Part shown: piece after piece, positions 11,801 to 23,800 of the stretch
Layout: every line of letters starts with the position of its first letter
Position numbering within the stretch: the stretch's first letter is position 1
DNA from: Hyposmocoma kahamanoa
Lineage: Eukaryota; Arthropoda; Insecta; Lepidoptera; Cosmopterigidae
Direction of reading: 5' to 3'
Assembly: GCF_003589595.1 (NCBI RefSeq)
Contig: NW_020653945.1
Location: forward strand, 3,794,026-3,858,025
DNA: 64,000 nt
Made by a program: the position numbers and the translations under genes
Notes under the pieces: generated by a model
The model's input: the letters and a program-made list of their open reading frames with translations, nothing else
Databases searched by the model: none
What the model was told of the DNA's origin: nothing

Positions 11801-14800
11801 AATAATCACGTGGTGACATTGGGTCAGTATACGATTCGTCGGTTCTGCGCGACACACCATTCATCATCAACTAGTTTATATGTCCGCCACGCTGGCCCAA
11901 TTCCGCCAAACTGGTTGGGGACTTTAAAATTAAACCTCGCGCGACATATACATCAAAATTTTTGTATAATCCTTTTTGTAATGAATTAGGTGTTTTAAAA
12001 TACACTGCTATTCCAGAAAGCCATAGATATATTTAGTACTAGTGCGTTACGGAAGCGTATTTAACAAGTAAGACATAAAATTCATGTGGTATGTAACGAA
12101 CTCTTTCAACATAAAAAACACAACATAAAAAAAAAACCAAGCACCCAAATATGACGTCATAATTTCACCCAAATAAATACCAAGACGAACAGTGCTGCAA
12201 TACACAAAAACCAAAAAAAAAATCTAAACCATCTAAGTCGTGCAGGTGTCAGTAGGAGCAATTGCCCACCAGTTCTGTGTCAGATATCCACGCCGCACCT
12301 TCTTCTAAGCTTGATGATTTCTGTACAAATTTAATTATAATTTTGACAATTTTCTTTTTTAAATTACGACCAATTTTTAAACCAACCGGTACTGAACAGA
12401 AGAACAGTCTTTTGTTCAGCGTGAAATTCTACTCTAGATAAAGGTAGCAAAAACAATCCAACAAACAAATTGATAGAAGTTTTTCAAATGATTTCCATAG
12501 CGTAGGAACTAGAATCTCATGACAGATGAAAATAAAAAAATAAAAATAATTTCATATGGCAATCTTAATTCGAAATAATTCTTCATTTAATAACACTATA
12601 AACGTAACTAATTACGACTGACTACTTTGTTTCCCCGTTTGCCAATAGATAACACGTGATTTCACAGCACAAAAAACATTGCAAATCCGAAATGTCTATC
12701 CTAAGGTTGTCTGGAAGAAATTGCTACATAGCAATAAGGACGCCTGTTGCACATTAAATTACTACTACTATTATACTTAAGCTATTGTATTGTATTTTAA
12801 CTGTATTTTTATGTCCAATAAAGAATATTTAATTCATTCAAAAAACAAAGGATTTGCTAGTTTTTGTTAGTGGAGTAATTTCACAAAAAAATAATTGAAT
12901 ATCAATTCAATAAAAATTTAATTAAAGGATTTGCTATAAATAGCGATTAATTGGTTTTCCAAATTGTGATTGTATTAAATTAATTATTTATTCATACTAC
13001 TACGGAGCCTCCCCGCACGACGTACCACTCATGTATGAATGGCGCACCCTGGACAAGAGTCGGCGAATACCTTACACCGATTGGAAAATCCTTTGACCAT
13101 GATGGCAAGCATTAGGCTGATTACACATGGCGCCGCTGTTTTGCCATCGTTGCATTTGTTTACACAATTTCATACACGCACCGCGGCGGCGGGGTTGCAG
13201 CAATTGTCTAATAATGTACGATTTCAGTTGATCACGCGGCATGGGCTGCAATCGCACCGCTGGTGTTGCAGTATGATGCCGCGACTCTTGCAACCCCACG
13301 GTGGCAACAAACGCTGCCGCCGTGGCACCATGTGTAATCAGTCTTATAGTGTATGTCATCAATACGATAAGAGGAAAAAGACTACGGAATAAATAATACA
13401 TAATTACTTTAAAAAAATATATGATGATTTAAATTTAATAAGATGATTTAAATAAAACTTGGCAAATAGATGTAATTCCAAGAACTTAGAAGGTCGGCAT
13501 TATTTTTCTAAAAAAGTTATTAACTATTGTAATACGCGGTTTACTAATACCAAATCGTCCGTTATTCATCTGTCAGATGTTAAAAAGTCACAATTACAAT
13601 TACACCCAAAACCTTGCCAAAGTAAAATTTTAATATTCCCATTTATTATGAGATTCTAGACCTTTACTACCATATTGACTTTAACAAAAATTTATTGATT
13701 TTCCTAAGGTATAAAATTTATTTGTCAATAAATCTTCATCCTGTTTTTATGTAAATAATATAATACAAGACACAAGATATATTATAAATATGTAGAGATT
13801 TTAAGTGCAAGTGACATATTGTTACCATCGCCTCACACAGATAGAGAAATGATTAACCTGTTCATCATTTTAATAACTTTTGTATAACTATTATAATTTG
13901 GTGCAATAAGATAGTTAATTACATCCAAGTAAAATTAAAATATCGATATTTTACAAATAATAACATACAAATATTCACCTCACAATCACCAGATCTATTC
14001 TACTAAGTTAATGGTAAGGGCTGCTGGAAATTGGGGGAAAAGGGCGATGTTCTTCTAAATAGTCTTTAGAAGACTGTTATTGCTTCGAAATTACGCAGAA
14101 TACATGAATTGAAACACACTATAGATTCACGCGTTACTTTGCGAAGAATCATTTTAATAAATATGGAAGTAAATAACTTTTGGTACTCTATGAACCCAAC
14201 GAAAGCTAGGTCGTGCAAAATAAATGCGCTTTGGTGAACATTGAAAACTCTCACAATCATAATTTAAAACACTTATGAAATCTTGATAATGATTGGTCCT
14301 AGTTTCTAATTTAAAAAGAAATAACAAATTCTGGACTGTTAACATAATTTAAACTTTACCCAGTTGACATATCGTAATATCAATACTATTACTACCTGTT
14401 ATTACAAATGACGACGTTTTGATTTCATATTGAAAATTCAGTCAATGTGCTGCCATCTAGCTGTCAATAGCTGAACGACAATGAATTCAAGATATTTACA
14501 AAATTCTCCAAAAAAAGAAGCGACCATATTGCAGAAGCATAACGTGTACTTTCGTTTCTTGAAACAAAAAATATTACGATCAACAGAAAATTGAAAATGT
14601 ACTAAAATAAAATACGACTTAATGGTGATACGAAACACCCCCAAAGTGTCAGAGGATAAAAAGAGGAAACTCATTCTTCTGCCGAACGTCGAACAGTCAT
14701 CACTACCTGCGCCTCTACCATGAGATTACAGTGACACTTATCGCTAGCGACCGCGTAAAATGTTTGTATACAAGTTGTTTTTCTTCTTGTGATCGGTAGG

Positions 14801-17800
14801 AGCGCTGTATGATTTGCCATACAAAATTGTAAAGTAATTTACGCGGTCAATAGCGACAACTGTCACAGTCAATTCGTGGTAGAGGCACTAATGATGCCTC
14901 GTAGAGGTGTCATGGGTATTTTTAGTAATGGTTATATTTGTATTATTTATTTTATGAATTTTATGCGGAGAGAAAAATTAACGACATGAAAATGATCTCG
15001 TAATTGCAGCTATTTTGTACGATTTAACCTTTACTGGGTTCGAAGTGTACCGAAGCAGTTTACTTTCAATTTTTATACACTACTTCTAAATTTGTATTAA
15101 GGAAATCGGTATTTTTGAAGCAATGGAACTTATTTTAGCGAATTTTTAATAGGGAGAAATAAAGAAAGAGAGACTAAAAAAGATAAAAGAAAATTAAATG
15201 AACTTTCCACTGGAACACCAAACAGGTACATACCTCCAATATCCCAGCGCTAGGCTCAGAGGCATACCCTTCGAAGTGCCTCTGGTCCTCTTCATAGTCC
15301 GACGAGGACGCCGAGTCCAACTCTCCGTCGCGTCCTGTGCGCACTGAACACACCATTTGGGCCAGGTCGGTGAACGTGTAGCTGTTGGGATAATATTACA
15401 TATGTACACCTTGTTTTGGTCTGTCATAATCATAATTGTTGACTCTTGTTGTCTACAAGAGTCTAGACTCCACACAATTATAATTTAAAGTGTATTCCAT
15501 AGCATTTAAGTTTATTTGAAAAGGGCAATCCCTAGAGTTTCTTGCTCTTTCTTCTCGGGGAGGTCAGCGTAGTGAACGAGCAGTAGCTTCAAAAAATTAC
15601 GTTTTCAAGTGTAAAAATTTTACATGGTAGTATATTTAAATGGTTCTTTGACTTTGACCCTCTTCAAGTTCAGAATAGAAAACGCGCTTCACCAGTCTAT
15701 CCTCCGACATACGTGATACGTGACCGCAATAACTAAGCTGTCGATATATTAGGTAAGCTTCAATACCATCAATATTCGCTCGTCGCAGGACTTCGGTATT
15801 ACGCACTCGATCGGACCATTTGGTGTACATAAAGGAGCGGAGGCATTTAAGGCGGAAACGGTTTAAAAGTATTACTCTACGGCTTACTCAGTAAGCGATG
15901 GTTGGGCGTCAGGTTTCTTCCCCTCCGCCGCTGCACCGCTGACACCGCCGCCGCCGCCGCGCCGCTGCCCTTCAAAGTATGCAGCTCCGTGTCTGTACCC
16001 CACCTCGCGAATCTCGTCGAACGAACCAAACTGAAGGGTTTTGTACGCGTCTATCGGTGGACGGATGTACTCGCAATAGTCAGATTTCTTTACTTCCTTG
16101 AATAAAAATAAATATTCGTTTAATAAAGATTAATTTAACAGTCAAATTTAGTAGGAGTAGAGCTCCTTGTAAAAGAGTTTGTCTAGGGAAACGCTGCCAC
16201 ATTGCCTATTTCTGTCTGGTACAAACAAATTTATAAATTAACTCTTCCTAATATAAGTAGACGGCGCTAATCCTAAAAAAAAAGAATAGCTAGCACTATT
16301 CTTAAAAATCTGTGCAATAAGCGCCATTTAGTTGATTTGTTTGTTATCAGTAGAAATTAGAGTCGCTTGTCAATGTAAAACAAATCGACTCATCTGTAGA
16401 ACAAAGATCTATGTGCAAAACTACTTGTTTCCAGGACATAGTACATTTCGTTCATTCTTCTTCGCTGTGGATGTCAGATCGGCCGTTGTTCGATTTTATG
16501 TTTCCGAAACGAACTAAGGTATATAAATTCTCAAAACACATTTACATAGGCTTCAGTTTGAATAACGAAGTTATTCTCTTTTCGCTGTAATCACATCGGC
16601 CTTTGTTCTTCGGAGAGTCGAAATTATAAGTAGCTATTTGGTACTAGCCGCGACATTGCTATTAGCAGTTCTCTTGATCGAACGTGTTTGTTGTCAAACC
16701 GTTTCTCCACAACTTTTATAGCTCAGTTGGTAAGAGCGGTGACCCCGGTATGGCAACAGATATTGGTTCGTCTCAGTCAGACCGAAATCATTTTTCTTTG
16801 TGTTGTTCGATCTTTGTATCAATAAAAATTAATAAATTATTTTGTATGCCATAAAATAGATAAAACATACTGCAACAATAATGTTGTTTAACAATAATAG
16901 TAGTTTTATGTGACTGTTACATAATGAAAAGCATTAAAACACGAGTGTGGGTTTACAAACATCTCACGAGTGTTTTAATGCCTAATTATGTACAGCTACA
17001 TACACTGCTTTATCTATACACATATTATAAGCTCTCTATGATGTGACACATATTATAAGCTCTCTATGACGTGTTCAGGGACCGCATGTTACGACTGGCG
17101 AAGTGGCGGTAAATAAAAACTTTTCTCAAGCATGTCACACACTGTAGCTTTTTTTTATAGACAAACTAGAGTCGGCCCCAACTATTATGATAGTTGGGGC
17201 CGACTCTAGTTTGTCGTTCGATATCAAGTAACGTGTGAGATTTGTTAAAATTGTTTGCCAGATTTGTTAAAATTGACGTTTCATTTCGAATAAAACTTCA
17301 TCTCGACTAATATTAGGAATTGAGGTCGAATCAAATTGTTTTGTTTTTGAATTTGAATGTAATAATAAAATCGAATTTGATGTTATTATTAAGCAATAAT
17401 AACATTTTTAACAATTTTCACAGATAAGAAATTTGTTCTAACAATCTTTATGTTAGTCGTAAGTGCGGTTTTTGAACACATCATAGAGGGTTTATGATAT
17501 GTGTGTAGATAAATGATATAATGGATTGGTAGAAATTTACCTCTAGTTGCCGATTGCAAGACACGTACGCAAGTCTGCTCTGAATATCGGGCAAGTTTGG
17601 TACTTTGACTGGTGTTGTGAATGGATTCCATCTGTAACAGATACAATAATCATAAAACTCAGTTCTAACAAGAGTGGGTGAGAATATTTTCTAGAAAGCG
17701 AATAAAAAAAAACAGCATTACCATAAAATAATACGATAAGCAGTGTAATTTTCAGGATACTTTCTAATATTGGTGGCAATTTTTATTATGTAAATATTCT

Positions 17801-20800
17801 AGAATATTATCATGACGTATTATTTAATATTCCAGTGTAGTAACCTGAAATATTATTTCATATTTCACGATAATATACTTGAATACTTAAATAATAAAAA
17901 ACCAACCCAATGGTGTAACTCCATACAAGCGTAAAAGCGCGGCTTGTATGTAAGCACGCCCGCAGCGCGACGTGTACGCACGCACCCATAATCTCGCGTT
18001 GCACAACGCGCGCAGGATTGCACGCCCCATTTATTATAGAATTGAAGCGTTCGCTCGATTTTTAAAAAATTTAAAATATTTTTCCGTGTTCAATATACAG
18101 TGTTTTTTCCAAATGATACTGTATGGGGAAATCCGAAACCATAGAAGATACAAGGAAAGCATCTTTTTTGTGAAAACTATTTTGGCATAGTCAACTTTTT
18201 GGTCAACCGTGAGTTGTTCATAAAAACTAAAAAATTGATTAAAATTTTAGTGCTGATCGACTCAGTTTTATGTAAGGATTATTTCATTGTATAGGACGAA
18301 AAAAATCGGGACAGCAGACGTAGGTCAAATAATAAAATGATTTATATCGCTATGTTTATACAAATTCGCATTTCATTTCTATTTCATGATCATACTAATC
18401 GAAATACTAATCCGCGTTGCTGCTATATAAATAGCAACGTGTAAGAACTGCATTTAACAATAGTTTTAATGTAGCACGAGAATACTCTGATAAGTACTTT
18501 AATTTTTTCAAATTATGTTTTGCAACCTGTACCATACAATTAAAATAATGGTAACAACCCTACGCCTGGGAGGTACGTGTAGGTACGTGTATACGCCGAA
18601 CAGACGGGAGTTATACTTGTTTTATTATAGTATGGTATTATTGAGAGAAAGTTACTGGTTTCCAATGCTTTTATTTGAAGCTGTTGGAAAAAGAGAAAAA
18701 GTAAGCGCGTATGTCTTTTAAAAAATTATCTTACCGTTTCCACAACAGCCACCATCCTGACAGGTCATCTCCATAGTTAGTGAGGTCGGTGTCGTCTTGC
18801 GAGCCCACATCAATCGCGAGAATGTGCTTGGCTCCAAGAGACCTCATTACGTCAGCTGTCAACATAATGTGGGAATATTAATAATAAAATATAATAACAT
18901 TGGGGATCAATAACTAATTAGAAATTAAATTAGGAACATTTTGCAACCGTGAGCCAGGAATAGAGAAAATTACGTCATTGACCTAATAAGAGACCTAGAC
19001 CTTCTAGATAGCAATTGAAAAATTTGCGTCATTGAACCTAGAGAACTTCACTAGCAGGCAATAGAGGAATTTCGGCAACAACGTAGTGTGCTTTTGTTGT
19101 GAAGACCTCCGTGGTCGCATGGATTGCACACAGGTTTTCATGGTGTCATTATCTCCGAGATCCCGAGTTTGATCCCGGGTCGGGGCAATGAAGTAAAACT
19201 AACTTTTCGATATTGTCTCGGGTCTGGGTGTTTGTGGTACCGCCGTTGTTTCCGATTTCCATAACAAATGTCCTTTAGTTAGTTATTTTGGAGTCAGAGC
19301 AACGTATCTGATGTTGTCTAATATTCATTTACTTATTATTTCATGTAGTCGCCATAATTTTTTTTACGTTAACAGCGTAGATAACTTTACGTCGTGGACC
19401 TTATGGAATTTTCTTGAACACCGTAAATCATGGAGTTAGACAATTTTTCTAATCGGCAATAACGAAACTAACAGCATCATTTTAGGGTAAATTCTAGCCC
19501 GCAATGAAGAAACTTACTTCATAAAACTATTGGACGTTTCTAGCAGGCAATAAAGGTACGTCACCAACCTAGATTTTTCTAGTCTGTAATAACTTCACCT
19601 AAGCCTGAAAATAACTAAGTAAATATTTTAAATAAATAACTAGTCTACGTACCTGGCACATTGTTAACATAGCACCCATCTAGCAGCAAGTGTCCATCGA
19701 TCGTATCGCATATTGGCGGGAATATGCCTGCGATGCTCATAGACGCTCGACAATACCTCCATAGCATACCTGATTGAGTAGCGCTACTTGTTACCGTACA
19801 TGTACGGTGTACTGCGGAGCTTTATGAGGTTGCCATTACTTACCGTTTGTGATAGTTATACGGTAGCTGAGTGTAAATATTGTTTGGAATGTTTTGTTAT
19901 TGTACCAAAGGTTTTTCTGATATTAATTTTGCTTAGTGTTTCAAATTCAAATGTGAATTCAGAAATATGAAAATATTTTTCACTTTTTTAAACTATTTTC
20001 TTTTGTATAACGTAACTGAAGTACACAATCTGTCCAAATATTATATATACAAATGATTTCGTGTAATTAATAGTGCTATCGGTATTGTTAGAGTATCAGT
20101 GAAATTGAAAATATTGATATGCTATTTTTATGACATATATACGCTATTCCTATACTTATTCATACTCTATTACGGTCGTTATTTATTTACATGATATTTA
20201 AATTGAAAAATCGATACGAAGCGAAGAAAGCGACAGATTTTAATGACGTAGTACTAAGCAGTAGTGCAATATGCTAATTCCTAAATGAGAATGTGCTAAT
20301 AGGTAGCAGAATATTGGTGTGGTTAGTTTTTTTCTCTTCTAATAAATAGCCCAATAATATTATAATTTAACAAATTCATCCGGAGTAAAATGTTAGCACG
20401 AATGTTAATTTGTTACGTTTGTTACATTATTTAAAAACAAAGTACCAGATACTACACCAAATATTTCCACTCAGCCTACAACGGATCCTGTTCCGTTTGT
20501 GCGTGATAACTAATTTGAAAGTCGCGTACGCTACACAGAAGCGTCGGAGCTTTGTGATTGGTTTACCTGGGAGGTTGTTGACGTAACCGCCGTCCAATAG
20601 GAGGTGGCCGTCTACCGGATCGCACAGAGGTGGCATGTAACCGCTGAGCGACATCGAAGCGCGTATGTACCGCCAGAGGGAACCTGTGGCGCGCGTTAGC
20701 GTTAGTTTACGAACGCACGTCTTCCAAAATTTTGAATTTCAATCCTTATTTTTTTTTATAACACCTACTCATGTTATGCCATAGAGTAAAAATTCGAATA

Positions 20801-23800
20801 AAGATTCAATTCATCATAGAGTGTTTTTCCAATAAAGAATGTTAAATAAATAATTAGGAAACTCGTTTACAAATTAAAAATGTCATTGTACAGAAAGAAA
20901 TAACCGAGATGTGTAACATGTTAAGGAATTTGTGAAAATACAACATTGTTGTGTATAATACACTAGACAACACAATCCATGGAAAGGAAACATTGATGAA
21001 AGCAATCCCGTACCACAGATTAGAGGTGAAGTCTTAAAACTAACACACCATATAATATACATAATTCAGTGCTCTCCATTAACTTTACCAACCCAAACAG
21101 TTAAACCTTATTATTAAAAGCAGATAATGTATCCATTTTTTACGGAAAATACGGCACATATGCGTTATTATTTTTGTGAAATTATAGAATGATAACAGTC
21201 GATGCTACAGTGTGGAAGTACATGCTTCTGCAATGCTGATGGTATGGGTAAATAACTGCCGAAAACAGAAAACAGCAACTAACGACTACTAGCAAACCAA
21301 CAACCAATGAGAACATGACGTGATCACTGACCAATCAGACACCAGTCCACCGCCATTGGTCAATTATCGCGACAGATTTAACTAAGCTCAATGGCTAAAT
21401 ACTACGTAGCTAGAAACGTCGCATTTCAGCGATTTTTCTATTATACAAACTACAGTGGGAATGGTAAAGAAACGTTTACAGAAATGGAAAATAAACCACA
21501 CTCATGCATATACATGGAGATGAGAGTATAGGTGAAAGTAATGATGAGACAATACATACAACAATTAATCACATCCAACCCGACATTATATGAACGCAAC
21601 TATTAAAAATGTATTTTGATTAATATAACTCCCGAATAAGCATTACACGGTAAACCAATCACAAGCGCTGATAATCATTTTCTTTTTTTTGAGTAAGTAA
21701 ATGGCAACACCCCAAAGCAAATGTCGGATTCGTATTTGGTTATAAAAGATTTAAAAATTTCTTTTAACAAATAGGTTTTATAAACATCCAGTGAGGGCAA
21801 TACACATAATAAAATATTTACGTATATTTTTAATACATAACAGACAAGTGTTATTGTAAAATACGGAACACATAAATGCAAGTGAGTGTGGTTGTATAGG
21901 GCAATTAAGTAAAATAAATTAAAAAAACAAACACTGTAGCGGACGGAACGCAATACAAAATAAATGTAACTTCACGATAGATGGCAATCTAGCAAAGCTG
22001 GTAAATAACAAATAGTATCTCTTTCTTGTTTAAGAACGCCATCTCTGTGAAGTTGTAAGTCAATGCCACCATAGATATTGAAGATCATACAATAGCATAG
22101 ACGATCCGCGTTAATAAAATAACGAAAACAGCTTCAATATTAATCCAATATGAAGCCACATGATTATAACATTGATACAATAATTATACAAAGATACGCA
22201 CACGTATACCTTTACATCCGGTCAGCGGATTTCAGGCATTGTTATCATGCAAAAGTTGATAAAGTACACAAATAATTTATTCATTTTAGTTATTTATCGC
22301 ATTAAAAACAAAGGCATTGACGTTAAATTTTTAGTACGATTGTTGATTTATTAAAAAAAATAGCATGATATTTTTGTTAAAAAATAAAAAGCGAAATCAT
22401 ATGTTTTTTCTTTTTGGGTTAGTAAAAGTGCAAACAAACCGAGAATTTCTTACCACAAAGTAATACATAAACTCCTGTCCATGAATGTGTTGTGTTAATA
22501 AGATTTTAATCCAGATTGACAGATTGCAACAGGTTTTCAATGATCCTCATGAATAAAAATAAATCAATAGTATTAAAAAATTGCTTAACAGCAACACGTT
22601 GGAAATTGACCTATTTTTTCGGGCCTAAATCGGTAGACTAGACTAAAAATAAAATATTCTTTCTCTCAAGCACATGTCCTGTGAGAGCCTGGAGATCCGT
22701 GACACAGGTTTATATACTCCCGGACACATAATTCGAACCGCCTCGCATTTTTGTCGTAAAGGGCTAGAATATAAAAATAGTGTTATCGTCGAAAAAAAAA
22801 ATCCCCCGGTTTTGCAAATCCAAATTCCCAACAAGGACTTACGGAAAAGAAGTTTAGTATACTAGTTTCAAATTTGTGTAATAGTTTTTGATCAATCAAA
22901 CATTGTTTAAGCTTAGGGCACTTAATACTGAAAATGCGTGGTGGCTCGAATTATGTATCCAGAAGTGTATCTAGTATGGACTCCAGTCTCTTACAAAGAT
23001 ATTTCAGTTATAATTTCTTTTTGTACGTTGGCCATAAGATTATTACTTTGGTGGAAAACCTTTGCAAATAGGCAATCAAAATTATTATTTTTATAGTTGT
23101 TTTCCCCTAATTTCGTTTTATTTGATAACTTTAATTTAACTATTTTTTTTTAATTGAAAGTCAGGGTGTTTCCCACCATGATAGTAAATTATTTTTTGTG
23201 AAATTACTACACTAGTTTTTTATAATTCACAACAAGGATCGAGATTAGAAAAAAAAATACTACGATATGGCTGGATATGAACCAACGTCTCCTAACAAAC
23301 CGTGTCAGACGCTATGTCAACAAAAGCAAGGAATTTCTTCGGTAAACTACATTTCGTACACGAAACCAAATACTGTCGTAACTCAAAAGTGTCGAATTGA
23401 GAAAACACGATTTAAAAGTAGAAAAAAAAAATAACAGGCTGAAAACCAATAACGCCGTAGAGCGAAAAGTCACTAAGTCGCAAATGGCGAATTTATATTG
23501 CCCTCTGACGGCTGGGTTGGATGTTTGAAGGCCAATTTGTATTGGTCTATTGCGACTTAGGGAGATACAGTTCGCGAGGTCTAAGCTGAGCTTTGCATTT
23601 GTGTGAGTGATCACCAAAAGTAGAGTCAGACAAAAAACTTTTAAAAATAAATTTTAGTATTAGGTAGGTTTTTAACATAAGTGGGAGAGATATTCTAGTT
23701 TAAAAATAAATTAAAACTAAATAGCTTAAATTGTTAAAATAAAGGCCAGCTATGATATGTATGACCGATGACCATGTGTACATATGTAAGTGTGACCGAG

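Larger units (their letters stand above)
8826..15233 (-). other. Last NTE intron
   Basis: 6.4 kb. Holds family C TIR element, the 360-base repeat pair, a RTE-type 3' tail at 12690, two palindromic MITEs (13113 and 14711) and the start of a Penelope-like repeat at 14881. No host gene seen; frames at 11261, 11672 and 13459 look random. Confidence 0.7.

Noticed and set aside
13039..13401. Long open frames on both strands at one place
   Set aside because: They arise from the near-palindromic MITE at 13113-13346, so mirror-image frames are expected.
16730..16800. Possible tRNA gene (TAGCTCAGTTGGTAAGAG)
   Set aside because: Box A is good but box B and the acceptor stem do not pair; the downstream sequence matches SINE-3.
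22643..22865. Overlapping open frames on both strands
   Set aside because: Explained by the inverted-repeat element at 22682-22995.
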